A stretch of 55,436 bases of DNA from Mycobacteriales bacterium (GTDB lineage Bacteria > Actinomycetota > Actinomycetes > JAFAQI01): NCBI GenBank assembly GCA_035550055.1, contig DASZRO010000020.1:1-55436 (forward strand), read 5' to 3'. Positions 1 to 7,893 of this stretch are shown piece by piece. Position numbers and translations under genes: made by a program. The number at the start of each line of letters is the position of its first letter. Within the stretch, counting starts at the first letter, position 1. Below the pieces are notes generated by a model. It was given only the letters and a program-made list of their open reading frames with translations, was not told where the DNA came from and ran no database searches.

Positions 1-237
1 CTGGGTCGCGAGCTCGAGGCGTCGGCCGATGTCTCGAGCGGCGCTATCGGCGAGGTGCTGCGGGGTGCGCGCAGCTACGACACGCTCGACCACCCGCAGG
101 AGCAGGCGATCGTGCGGGCGACTTGGTTGGAGCGCATTGAACAGCTCCACCGTGACCTCGACATGCGCAAGGTGCTGGCGGGCCGTCCGTACGCCGAGCT
201 CGACGAGTCGGGGAACGTGGTCATCCGGAACGGATGA
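1..237 (+). CDS. Partial: probable partner (antitoxin-like) protein of a zeta-type kinase
   Basis: The reading frame is open from base 1, so the beginning of the gene lies outside the window; the last 78 or so residues are present. The visible part is charged and mostly helical, with a TWLERIEQLHRDL segment and a short C-terminal tail ending VVIRNG. Its stop codon overlaps the ATG of the next gene by four bases (ATGA at 234-237), so the two are translationally coupled. Small proteins placed directly upstream of zeta/PezT-like kinases are usually their antitoxins. That role is inferred from position only; I recognise no domain. Confidence 0.6.
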   Translation: MGRELEASADVSSGAIGEVLRGARSYDTLDHPQEQAIVRATWLERIEQLHRDLDMRKVLAGRPYAELDESGNVVIRNG

Positions 238-815
238 CCACCCCGGTTCTGCATCTGATCGCGGGGCCGAACGGGTCCGGGAAGTCCACCTTCTACGACC
301 GTGTGATCGCCCCCGCCACGCACCTGCCCTTCGTCAACGCCGACGAGATCGCCAAGCTGCGCTGGCCGGGCGAGGAGCTTGCCCATGGCTACGAAGCGGC
401 GGAGGTCGCCGCGAAGCTGCGCGAGCACTACTTGTCTGCGGGTACGTCGTTCGCGGCCGAGACGGTGTTCTCCCACCCCTCCAAGATCGATCTGTTGCGC
501 GCCGCTTCCGAAGCGCACTACCAGGTGACGCTTCACGTGATGCTCATCCCGGTCGAGCTGGCGGTCGTCCGAGTGGCGCTCCGCGTCCAGGCGGGGGGAC
601 ACGACGTTCCTGAACAGAAGATCCGTGCGCGCTACGACCGGCTGTGGCACCACATCGTCGAAGCAGTGGTGGGCGCCGACACCACGCGGTTCTACGACAA
701 CAGTGATGCCGAGCACCCCTACCGGATCGTCGCCCGCTATGACCATGGCCGGTCTGCCGGTCCCGCCGACTGGCCGACCTGGACACCGGAGGCCCTGCAC
801 TCGCTGCCGGGGTGA
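234..815 (+). CDS. Zeta toxin family P-loop kinase
   Basis: A 193-residue cytoplasmic protein with a Walker A motif GPNGSGKST at residues 11-19, followed by VNADEIAK (Asp37) and FAAETVFSHPSK, the layout seen in zeta/PezT-like kinases. Members of that family phosphorylate UDP-N-acetylglucosamine or related small molecules and act as toxins. Related chromosomal P-loop proteins may be ordinary kinases. The upstream gene overlaps the start by four bases, which fits an antitoxin-toxin pair. The length matches the compact chromosomal zeta-like group rather than the larger plasmid zeta proteins. Family assignment is good; toxicity is inferred. Confidence 0.8.
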   Translation: MTTPVLHLIAGPNGSGKSTFYDRVIAPATHLPFVNADEIAKLRWPGEELAHGYEAAEVAAKLREHYLSAGTSFAAETVFSHPSKIDLLRAASEAHYQVTLHVMLIPVELAVVRVALRVQAGGHDVPEQKIRARYDRLWHHIVEAVVGADTTRFYDNSDAEHPYRIVARYDHGRSAGPADWPTWTPEALHSLPG

Positions 816-829
816 GGGTCGGCCCTGGC

Positions 830-2584
830 TCAGTGCCCGATCAGCAGTACGCCGATGACCACGGCGAACCCGGCGGCGGCGTACAGCGCGTAGTCGTTGA
901 CCGATCCGGTGTGCAGGTCCCGCAACCAGGTCACCGCCGTCGGTTCGCGGTCGCGGCGGACGTACCACCAGGCCAGCAACAGGCCGGCCGCGATGGTGCC
1001 GAAGGCGATGACCAGGTCGGTCGGATCGGCGTAGTCGAACGAAATGGCGGTCACCGGGAGGCTGACGTTCGGTGCGAGCGCGGCGTGCGCGTAGGTGGCG
1101 GGCTGGCGCAGGATCGCGGCGGCTGGGGCGACCACGTGATCCAGCACCAGCGTCGGCAACACCCCGAACGCGACGCAGCCGGCAGCCAGCCCGCCGAATG
1201 ACGCCAGCATGCCTGGGCTCGATCGCTCCAGGCTGTCGTAGTCGTCGTCACGGCGACGGAAGAACGCGAGGTAGGTCGCCCGGCCGAGCGCGGCGACGGT
1301 GACCACCTGGGCGACGAGCATCGCGGCGAAAGCCGCCGGGTCGTTGTCTCGTAACGCGTCGTGGATCAGTCCCAGCGACACGTACCCGGCAAACGGTGGT
1401 ACTCCGGCGATCGTTGCCGCCCCCACCACGAACGCGATCGTGGTGATCGGACGGTGCCGGGCGAGGCCGCCCATCTGGGAGATCTTCGTCATCCCCGTCG
1501 CATGCACGATTGCGCCGGCCGCGAGGAAGAGCAGCGACTTGAACAGCGCGTGCGCCAGCAGGTGGTAGACCATCCCGGCCAGCCCGCTGCTCGTCGCGGT
1601 GCCGGCACCGACGAGCAGCACCCCCATCTGCGACACGGTGTCGTAGGCCAGCAGCCGTTTCAGGTCCTCTTGGGCCAGCGCCATGACCGCGCCGGCGATG
1701 GCGGTGATCGCGCCGAGCACGGTGAGCAGGCCGAGAACCGGCCTGCCTTCGGCGGCGTACACATCCAGGGAGAGCCGGGCGATCGCGAACACGCCGAGAT
1801 TGACCATCAGGCCGGAGAACAGCGCGGACACCGGACCCGGCGCAGCGGTGTGCGCGTCGGCGAGCCAGCCGTGGAACGGCATGATGCCCGCCTTGGTCGC
1901 GAACCCGCCCACCAGCAGCCCCATCGCGACGAGGTCCACCGGATGGCTGCCGCCGGCGAGGGCGTTGTGGAGCTGGCCGAAGTTGAGCGCCCCGGTCGCC
2001 GAGTAGAGCGCTGCAGCGGCGACGAACACCGCGAACGACGCGACGTTGGTCAGCACCATGATCTTGAAGGCGGCCTCGAGGGCGAGCGGTCGCTCCAGGA
2101 AGAACCCGGTCAGGCCGTACGACGCGAGCGCAGCGACCTCGAACCACACGAACAGGTCGATCGAGTCGGCCGTCAAAGACGCCCCGATCAGGGCGGCGAG
2201 CAGCAGCTGGAACAGGCAGGCGTAGCCGCCGAGCTCACGGTGCCCGAGCCCGCCGAGTTCGGAGAGGGTGTGCACCAGCAGCAGTACGCCGACCGCGGCG
2301 GTGACCAGCGCGTACGTCAGGCCGAACGGGTCGGCGACGAAGGCGACCCCGAGCTCGTGCCCGTCGACCGGCCCGACGTGCCCGAGGAAGTGGGTGAGCA
2401 GGCGACCGTGGTAGACGTCGGGCGCGACCAGCAGCAGGACGACGAGGCTGCCGCACAGCGACAGCACGGACAGCACGAGCGGCCCGCGCCGGCTCACCCG
2501 CCCGACCAGCGGGGAGAGTACGGCGCCCACGATCGGCGCTACCACCGGCAACGGCAGCAGTGCCGCACGCCCCGCTTCGGTCAT
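830..2584 (-). CDS. mrpD: Cation/proton antiporter subunit MrpD (NuoM/NuoN-like, MbhH-like)
   Basis: A 584-residue polytopic membrane protein of the proton-pumping NADH dehydrogenase/antiporter family. It has the family's key acidic residue in LFVWFEV (Glu149) and the channel lysine in FATKAGIMPFHGWLADAH (Lys231). It would form the ion-translocating channel of an Mrp-type Na+/H+ or K+/H+ antiporter. It is the last gene of a seven-gene minus-strand operon (E-F-G-DUF4040-B-C-D) and starts five bases after mrpC stops. No second NuoL-like subunit (MrpA) is encoded here, so this is the only large antiporter subunit in the cluster. Confidence 0.9.
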   Translation of the reverse strand: MTEAGRAALLPLPVVAPIVGAVLSPLVGRVSRRGPLVLSVLSLCGSLVVLLLVAPDVYHGRLLTHFLGHVGPVDGHELGVAFVADPFGLTYALVTAAVGVLLLVHTLSELGGLGHRELGGYACLFQLLLAALIGASLTADSIDLFVWFEVAALASYGLTGFFLERPLALEAAFKIMVLTNVASFAVFVAAAALYSATGALNFGQLHNALAGGSHPVDLVAMGLLVGGFATKAGIMPFHGWLADAHTAAPGPVSALFSGLMVNLGVFAIARLSLDVYAAEGRPVLGLLTVLGAITAIAGAVMALAQEDLKRLLAYDTVSQMGVLLVGAGTATSSGLAGMVYHLLAHALFKSLLFLAAGAIVHATGMTKISQMGGLARHRPITTIAFVVGAATIAGVPPFAGYVSLGLIHDALRDNDPAAFAAMLVAQVVTVAALGRATYLAFFRRRDDDYDSLERSSPGMLASFGGLAAGCVAFGVLPTLVLDHVVAPAAAILRQPATYAHAALAPNVSLPVTAISFDYADPTDLVIAFGTIAAGLLLAWWYVRRDREPTAVTWLRDLHTGSVNDYALYAAAGFAVVIGVLLIGH

Positions 2585-2589
2585 CGCAA

Positions 2590-2955
2590 TCAGCCGCGCA
2601 TGCCCCGGATGTGGTCGGAGTCGACGCTTCGGTAGTGCTGCGCGATCCGCACCGCCGCCGACAAAAAGACCGCGGTCACCGCGACCCCGATCACGATTGC
2701 GGTGAGGCAGAAGTTCTGCAGCACCGGGTCGGCGACGTTGCCGTGCGCCAGCGATGACGAGCTGCCGTGGGGCGGTTCGTAGAGGATCGGTGCCACCGAG
2801 CCGCGCCGATAGGCCAGCGAGATGAGCAGCAGATAGGTGGCGGACTCCATGAGCGAGAGCCCCATCACGATCTTGATGAGGTTGCGCCGGCTGACGACCA
2901 CGTAGAGACCGATGCAGAACACTGCGCCGGCCGCCAGATAGTTGGCGAGGATCAT
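2590..2955 (-). CDS. mrpC: Cation/proton antiporter subunit MrpC (NuoK-like)
   Basis: A 121-residue protein with three predicted membrane helices. It belongs to the NuoK/MrpC family, shown by GLYVVVSRRNLIKIVMGLSL near the start and NFCLTAIVIGVAVTAVFL later. The ATG at 2955 overlaps the mrpB stop as ATGA, and no earlier start is needed because the longer frame upstream is only an out-of-frame reading of mrpB. MrpC subunits pair with MrpD in the membrane arm. The loop between helices 2 and 3 (roughly residues 50-75, with PPHGSSSSLAHG) is somewhat long for the family. Confidence 0.9.
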   Translation of the reverse strand: MILANYLAAGAVFCIGLYVVVSRRNLIKIVMGLSLMESATYLLLISLAYRRGSVAPILYEPPHGSSSSLAHGNVADPVLQNFCLTAIVIGVAVTAVFLSAAVRIAQHYRSVDSDHIRGMRG

Positions 2956-3881
2956 GTTCGGTCGCCGTCCGGCGCCCAGTCGTGCCGCATCGTCATGACG
3001 GCGAAGATCGCGATCGCCAGCCCCGTCCCGACCTCGAAGAACTCCGACACCGAGAAGGCCTGCATCACCCCGCCGCTGGCCAGCGTTTCGCGGGGCGCGA
3101 GTGGCAGCCAGTTGCCGGAGAACGACCCGACCAGCACCAGACCGAGGGTCTCGATGGCGATCAGCGCCAACGCACCGACGAGCTCGATGACCTCCATGAG
3201 ACCACCGCCGACCACGGGCGCGATGCGGCGGTAGCCGAGCCCCGCGTAGACGAACAGCAGTACGCCGACGACCACCACACCAGCCGGGAAGCCACCGCCC
3301 GGTGAGTAGCCCTCGGCGAACAGGTAGACGCCGGCGGTCGCCAACGCCGGCGCGAGTGCACGAACCGCCATCCTGACGACGACGGTCATCGTCTCCGCCG
3401 TCTCCGGCGCCGCCTCGCCCAGCCGCTCCCTGTCGGGCGTAGGGCGTCGCCGGCTGCGCTCGCTGTCCCACTCCGCGGCCTCGGCTTCGCGGGCCAGCCG
3501 CTCGGCATGGTCGGGCCGTTCGGCAGGATCCTCCGCGACCTGTTCCTCGACGGCCGCCGCGGCCTCGCCGACGAAGCCGCGCCTGCCTTCCCGGTCGCGG
3601 CAGAACAGCACCACGCTGACGACCGCGGCCAGCAACAGGAACGTCTCTCCGAACGTGTCGGTGCCGCGAGTGCCGTAGACGACCTCACTGACCGGCTCGG
3701 TTGTGTGCCACTGCGGCAGCGCGACACGCATCGCCTCCCGAGCGATCGCCGGAAGGGCTGCGCTCTCCCGCGGCAGCCCGAGCAGCCCGACCGCGAGACC
3801 GGCCGCAACGAGCACCACGACCGCCAGCCCGATGCGGGGACGGCGCAATGGTTCGCCGGCAGACGTCGCCGTCCGGCTCAT
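2952..3881 (-). CDS. mrpB: Fused MbhE-like and MrpB (MnhB) antiporter subunit
   Basis: A 309-residue membrane protein made of two modules. Residues 1-95 contain two helices and the MbhE-type signature GTRGTDTFGE (about 70-79). Residues 96-163 are a hydrophilic, Glu/Arg-rich linker. Residues 164-300 are a four-helix MnhB/MrpB domain with FAEGYSPGGGFPAG. In archaeal membrane-bound hydrogenases these two modules are the separate subunits MbhE and MbhF. In canonical Mrp systems the MbhE part forms the C-terminal end of MrpA. The start ATG overlaps the preceding DUF4040 stop (ATGA). The long charged linker is unusual and probably cytoplasmic. Confidence 0.85.
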   Translation of the reverse strand: MSRTATSAGEPLRRPRIGLAVVVLVAAGLAVGLLGLPRESAALPAIAREAMRVALPQWHTTEPVSEVVYGTRGTDTFGETFLLLAAVVSVVLFCRDREGRRGFVGEAAAAVEEQVAEDPAERPDHAERLAREAEAAEWDSERSRRRPTPDRERLGEAAPETAETMTVVVRMAVRALAPALATAGVYLFAEGYSPGGGFPAGVVVVGVLLFVYAGLGYRRIAPVVGGGLMEVIELVGALALIAIETLGLVLVGSFSGNWLPLAPRETLASGGVMQAFSVSEFFEVGTGLAIAIFAVMTMRHDWAPDGDRT

Positions 3882-4168
3882 CGGTCCGACTTCCCGTTCT
3901 CACCACCGAGCTGCCCGCGGTCACGTACGGCGGTGCGCACCTTGCCGATCGCCACGAAGTACAGCGCCGGCAACGCAATCGTGCCGACGACCACCTCTGA
4001 GTGGGCGTCGTCTGGTGCGCCCAGGACGATGAACAGCAGTGCGAGGAAGCAGGTCAGGCCGGACAGCGCGATCACGGCGCCGGTCAGATTCGGCAGCCGC
4101 AGCACCAGCAGCGCAGCGCCGAGGATCGCGGCGAGGCACAGGTAGTCGAGGATCCAGAAGCCGGTCAC
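3878..4168 (-). CDS. DUF4040 / MbhD-like antiporter subunit (detached MrpA C-terminal domain)
   Basis: A 96-residue, three-helix membrane protein. The GTG at 4168 is chosen because it overlaps the mrpG stop (GTGA), and everything upstream in the same frame is mrpG read out of frame. It carries LGAPDDAHSEVVVG, which matches the APD-A-x-x-E pattern of MbhD and of the DUF4040 segment of MrpA; Glu58 is the conserved acidic residue. Here this segment is a free-standing gene rather than part of a full MrpA. Confidence 0.8.
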   Translation of the reverse strand: MTGFWILDYLCLAAILGAALLVLRLPNLTGAVIALSGLTCFLALLFIVLGAPDDAHSEVVVGTIALPALYFVAIGKVRTAVRDRGQLGGENGKSDR

Positions 4169-4503
4169 CGCTCGGCCTCGTCGACCGCCGGGTTGACTCT
4201 CGGTCCGACGGCACCGCGCCACTGCGGCACCCCGATCTTCCACGCCGCGCGGATCAGCGCATGCGACGCGGCGGGGCTCGCGACCAGCATCAAGCCCGCG
4301 ACGATCAGCACCCGCGGGCTGTACGGAGTGTCCCAACCGCGAGCCAGCACGACGGCGATGAGCACCGGAAGCGCGCCGAGGGTGACGTTCTTGGTCGAGG
4401 CCTGCACCCGGCAGTAGACGTCAGGCAGGCGCAGGATGCCGATCGCGCCGGACAACGAGGAGAAGGCACCGATGGCGACGAGGACGGCGACCGCGACGAT
4501 CAC
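4165..4503 (-). CDS. mrpG: Cation/proton antiporter subunit MrpG
   Basis: A 112-residue membrane protein of the MnhG/PhaG family with three helices and the signature IGILRLPDVYCRVQASTKNVTLG. The start is taken as GTG at 4503, which overlaps the mrpF stop as GTGA; a longer frame reaching 4569 adds only out-of-frame mrpF sequence. It forms the E-F-G part of the antiporter, between mrpF and the DUF4040 gene. The C-terminal end is hydrophilic (AVGPRVNPAVDEAER). Confidence 0.9.
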   Translation of the reverse strand: MIVAVAVLVAIGAFSSLSGAIGILRLPDVYCRVQASTKNVTLGALPVLIAVVLARGWDTPYSPRVLIVAGLMLVASPAASHALIRAAWKIGVPQWRGAVGPRVNPAVDEAER

Positions 4504-4760
4504 AGCAGCTCCCGTTCGATCAGCCGCGACCAGACGAACGTGGCGAGGTAGCTGAACGCGGCCATCCACAAGGTCACGTCGAGATAGATCGACTCGTTCT
4601 CGTACGCCGCGAAGCAGAGCATGCTCAAGGTGACCTGGGTCGACGTCGCGTTGACGGCCACCAGCCGGTCAGCCACCGTCGGACCGCGCGCGACTCGTCC
4701 CATCAGCAGGACGGCCACGAAGGCCTCGACGATCGCGGCGAACAGGAGGACATCACCCAT
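4500..4760 (-). CDS. mrpF: Cation/proton antiporter subunit MrpF
   Basis: An 86-residue membrane protein with three helices. RVARGPTVADRLVAVNATST is the typical MrpF signature after helix 1. The ATG at 4760 overlaps the end of mrpE by eight bases, so the two are coupled. MrpF is a small subunit of the Mrp antiporter complex in the cytoplasmic membrane and corresponds to MbhB in archaeal hydrogenases. Confidence 0.92.
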   Translation of the reverse strand: MGDVLLFAAIVEAFVAVLLMGRVARGPTVADRLVAVNATSTQVTLSMLCFAAYENESIYLDVTLWMAAFSYLATFVWSRLIERELL

Positions 4761-5286
4761 CGACCGTCGCCTCCAATGCGGCGACCCGGCGGTCCACCGG
4801 GCCGTTGATCTCGTCGTACGCCGAACCGCCCGTGGGCACGTGGACGGCGTGGTAGAGCAGCCGGTTCCGAGGGCGGGAGATGTCGACGATCTGGTTGTCG
4901 ACGATCAGCGAGGTGACCAGGCCAACCGCCGCCAGCCCGGCGTCACTGCGCGCCTTCGTCGCCACCTCCACCATGCCGCTGCGCAGCGGCATGCTCGGTG
5001 ACCAGATTCGGCGCGCCAGCTTCACGTTGGCTGTCACCACGCCGACCAGCGACCGCGCCGCCAGTGAACCGGCGGCGACGAGCCGAGCCGGGGTGAGCCG
5101 GATCGTGGCGGTGTCGCGGAAGATCGGCAACAAGGCAGCGGTGACCGCGACGCTGACGCACCCGCCGGTGACGTCGGACTCGACGTTGGTCGTCCAGGTG
5201 AGCAGCGTCCAGACGGCCTCGCAGAAGCAGAAGAGCCAGAGCGAGTGGCTGAGCGCCGCCGCCCGGCGGCGGCGAGGAGAGGTCAC
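4753..5286 (-). CDS. mrpE: Cation/proton antiporter subunit MrpE
   Basis: First gene of the antiporter operon. The protein is about 177 residues from the GTG at 5286; an alternative GTG at 5385 adds 33 low-complexity residues and I see no convincing ribosome site for either. Features typical of MrpE include two N-terminal helices, the SLVGVVTANVKLARRIW segment, and a C-terminal soluble part with the sequence LLYHAVHVPTGG. It faces the plus-strand SDR gene across a short divergent spacer that should hold the operon promoter. Confidence 0.85.
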   Translation of the reverse strand: MTSPRRRRAAALSHSLWLFCFCEAVWTLLTWTTNVESDVTGGCVSVAVTAALLPIFRDTATIRLTPARLVAAGSLAARSLVGVVTANVKLARRIWSPSMPLRSGMVEVATKARSDAGLAAVGLVTSLIVDNQIVDISRPRNRLLYHAVHVPTGGSAYDEINGPVDRRVAALEATVDG

Positions 5287-5468
5287 GCCCGACCACTGCC
5301 CAGTCGTAGCCGCCGTAATGATCGGCGTCGGACCGGATCCGCTTCGTGGTCTGACAGGCGCTTCGTTCGCTGGGAAGCGGCCCACCGAGCACTGCGGCGG
5401 GGCACCGTCGTCTGAGAGGTTGCAAGAATCAACCCACTACGGCGAGTCGACGGAAGGTTGTTCACCTG

Positions 5469-6371
5469 ATGGGGATCTGCGACGGACGGATTGTGGCGGT
5501 CACCGGCGCCGGCAACGGCATCGGCCGAGAGCACGCCCTGTTGTTCGGGCGTGAAGGCGCCAGGGTCGTCGTCAACGACGTCGGCGGCGCGCGTGACGGC
5601 ACGGGTAGCGACGCCGGCGCGGCGCAGTCCGTCGTCGACGAGATCGTCGCGGCGGGAGGGTCGGCGGTCGCCAACACCAGCAACATCGCGACTCACGCCG
5701 GCGCGAAGGAGCTCGTCGACCAGGCGATCGACGAGTTCGGCGACATCCACGCCGTCGTCAACAACGCCGGCATCCTGCGTGACCGGATGCTCGTCAACAT
5801 GACCGAGGACGAGTGGGACGCGGTCATCGCCGTACACCTCAAGGGCACCTACGGCGTGATGCATCACGCCGCGGCCTACTGGCGCGACCAGTCGAAGGCC
5901 GGCAAGGAAGTCGATGCCCGCATCATCAACACCTCCTCCGCCTCCGGCGTGTTCGGCAACATCGGCCAGTCCAACTACGGCGCCGCGAAGGCGGGGATCG
6001 CCGCGATGACGATCATCACGGCCGGCGAGCTCGCCCGCTACGGCGTCACGGTCAACGCGATCTCGCCCACCGCGTTGACCCGCATGACGGAGGACCTCGA
6101 GCGGTTCAAGCGTGACGAAGCGGCGCAGGAGCTACCGGCGGCGGCGGTCTCCCCGCTGGTCGTCTGGCTCGCGAGCTCGGCCTCCGCCGGCGTCACCGGC
6201 CGCGTGTTCGGCGTCCGTGGAGGGCGGATCACGGTGTTCGAAGGCTGGGTGAACGGACCGTACGCCGAGACTGACGGGATCTGGGACCCGGCCGCGCTCT
6301 CCGAGGTGGTTCCCGACCTGGTCGCCAAAGCCGCGCCGAACGCCGGCATGGACGGCGTCAGGCGGTCTTGA
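5469..6371 (+). CDS. Short-chain dehydrogenase/reductase, multifunctional-enzyme-2 type
   Basis: A 300-residue NAD(P)-dependent oxidoreductase. The Rossmann motif TGAGNGIG lies near residues 12-19, NNAG near 98-101, and the catalytic Ser-Tyr-Lys set in NTSSASG and SNYGAAKAG. The insertion GARDGTGSDAGAAQSVVDEI and the EHALLFGREGARVVVND stretch resemble the hydroxyacyl-CoA dehydrogenase part of peroxisomal multifunctional enzyme 2 and its actinobacterial relatives, so a 3-hydroxyacyl-CoA or hydroxyl substrate is likely. A purine-rich site (ggaagg) precedes the ATG. The 3-prime end overlaps the convergent MFS gene by 14 bases. Confidence 0.85.
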   Translation: MGICDGRIVAVTGAGNGIGREHALLFGREGARVVVNDVGGARDGTGSDAGAAQSVVDEIVAAGGSAVANTSNIATHAGAKELVDQAIDEFGDIHAVVNNAGILRDRMLVNMTEDEWDAVIAVHLKGTYGVMHHAAAYWRDQSKAGKEVDARIINTSSASGVFGNIGQSNYGAAKAGIAAMTIITAGELARYGVTVNAISPTALTRMTEDLERFKRDEAAQELPAAAVSPLVVWLASSASAGVTGRVFGVRGGRITVFEGWVNGPYAETDGIWDPAALSEVVPDLVAKAAPNAGMDGVRRS

Positions 6372-7893
6372 CCGCCGGCCCGGCAAGCGTTGGTTGGGCC
6401 TTCGGCGTACGACTGACCAGCGACAACGGGTTCGCGACGTCTTCCAGTGCGGTGCGCTCGGCCTTGATGCCGAAGATCGCTGCGACGATGCCGCCGACCG
6501 CCATCACCCCTGCGCCGAGCAGGTAGCCCAGCATCAGTTCGTGCGGCTTCTTGGAAGCGACGAACCCGCCGTACACCGCCGGGCCGAGCGCGCCGACGCC
6601 TTGCGCGATCGAGAAGAACACGGCGATCGCCTGCGCCCGCAGCTCGATCGGGAAGATCTCGCTGACCGTCAGGTACGCCGACGACGCGCCGGCCGAGGCG
6701 AAGAAGAACACCGCCGTCCACATCACCGTCTGCGTTCCGGCGCTGAGCACGCCGTGGTCGAACAGCACCGCGGAGACGACGAGGAGGACGGCCGCCGTCA
6801 GATAGGTGCCGGCGATCATCACGCGACGGCCGAGGACGTCGAAGAGCGGGCCGAGCAGCAGCGCTCCCGCGAGGTTCCCGCCCGCGAACGCCAGGTAGTA
6901 GTAGGCGGTGTGTCCGTTCGGGACGTGGAAGAACGTCGTGAGGACCTGGGCGTAGGTGAAGAAGATCGCGTTGTAGAGGAACGACTGCGTGATCATCAGC
7001 GTGGCGCCGAGCAGCGAGCGCCGCGGATACTCAGCGATCAGCACCCGCGTCACGCCCCACAACGACGGGCGCGCTTTCGACGGGTCGATCTCGACTGCCT
7101 TGTCCTCGTCGACGTCGGGGAGGTCGTGTCCGTTCGAGCGGACCCACTCCTCGATCTCCTTGACGTTGCGTTCGGCTTCCTCGCCCCGACCGTGGGTGAT
7201 CAGCCAGCGTGGACTTTCAGGCAGTGTGCGGCGTACGAACCACACCACGGCACCGAGGGCGGGGCCGATCAGCAGCGTGATGCGCCAGCCGAGGTTGTCG
7301 CTGACGTGCGACGGGTTGAGCAGGTAGACACCCGCCAGTGACGCGATCGCCGCGCCGCTCCAGTACGTGCCGTTCACCGCGATGTCCACCCGGCCGCGAT
7401 GCTTCGACGGGATCAGCTCGTCGATCGCGGAGTTGATCGCGGCGTACTCGCCGCCGATCCCCATCCCGGCCACCACTCGGCAGGCGTCCAGCCAGTAGAT
7501 GTCCGGGGAGAAGGCGGCCAGCCCGTTCGCCAGCAGATACAGACCGAGCGTGTAGACGAACAGGTTCTTGCGGCCGAGCCGGTCGGAAAGGCGGCCGAAC
7601 AGCAGCGCGCCGATCACCTCCCCGCCGAGATACCAGCTCGCGACGTCGGAGGCGGCGCGCGAGGACAGGTGCAGCGACGCCTTGCTCTGCAGGTTGGTCG
7701 TGAAGTTGCTCGCGAACGTGATCTCGAGACCGTCGAGGATCCACGCGACGCCGAGGGCGCTCACCAACCGGGTGTGGAACCGCGACCACGGCAAGCGGTC
7801 CAGCCGTGCCGGGATGAGCGTCGTGACCGTTTCGCCGTCTGCCACGAACCGCTGGTACCCACTTCCGGCGTGTCTAGGCCCGCACGACCCCAT
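6358..7893 (-). CDS. Major facilitator superfamily transporter (sugar/organic acid type)
   Basis: A 511-residue transporter with 12 predicted helices. It has the MFS loop signature DRLGRKN between helices 2 and 3, a long central hydrophilic loop with NVKEIEEWVRSNGHDLPDVDEDK, and DVLGRRV in the second half. The N-terminal IPARLDRLPWSRFH is shared with metabolite:proton symporters of the SP/AAHS branch, which import aromatic or other organic acids. The ATG at 7893 overlaps the CaiB gene upstream by 20 bases; GTG at 7845 is an alternative start. Co-transcribed with the CoA-transferase and thiolase genes, it may import the acid they process (inference). Confidence 0.85.
   Translation of the reverse strand: MGSCGPRHAGSGYQRFVADGETVTTLIPARLDRLPWSRFHTRLVSALGVAWILDGLEITFASNFTTNLQSKASLHLSSRAASDVASWYLGGEVIGALLFGRLSDRLGRKNLFVYTLGLYLLANGLAAFSPDIYWLDACRVVAGMGIGGEYAAINSAIDELIPSKHRGRVDIAVNGTYWSGAAIASLAGVYLLNPSHVSDNLGWRITLLIGPALGAVVWFVRRTLPESPRWLITHGRGEEAERNVKEIEEWVRSNGHDLPDVDEDKAVEIDPSKARPSLWGVTRVLIAEYPRRSLLGATLMITQSFLYNAIFFTYAQVLTTFFHVPNGHTAYYYLAFAGGNLAGALLLGPLFDVLGRRVMIAGTYLTAAVLLVVSAVLFDHGVLSAGTQTVMWTAVFFFASAGASSAYLTVSEIFPIELRAQAIAVFFSIAQGVGALGPAVYGGFVASKKPHELMLGYLLGAGVMAVGGIVAAIFGIKAERTALEDVANPLSLVSRTPKAQPTLAGPAVKTA

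Noticed and set aside
690-696. Isolated GTTCTAC/GTAGAAC half-sites inside genes (for example near 690, 18690, 35957, 44604)
   Set aside because: They are single arms within coding sequence and lack the opposite arm.
1361-2635. Long plus-strand frame opposite mrpD
   Set aside because: It is a shadow on the opposite strand of a clear membrane-protein gene; its product is charged and low in hydrophobic content with no family features.
5418-5434. GGTTG-N7-CAACC inverted repeat between mrpE and the SDR gene
   Set aside because: The arms are only five bases with a long spacer; this is expected by chance at this level.
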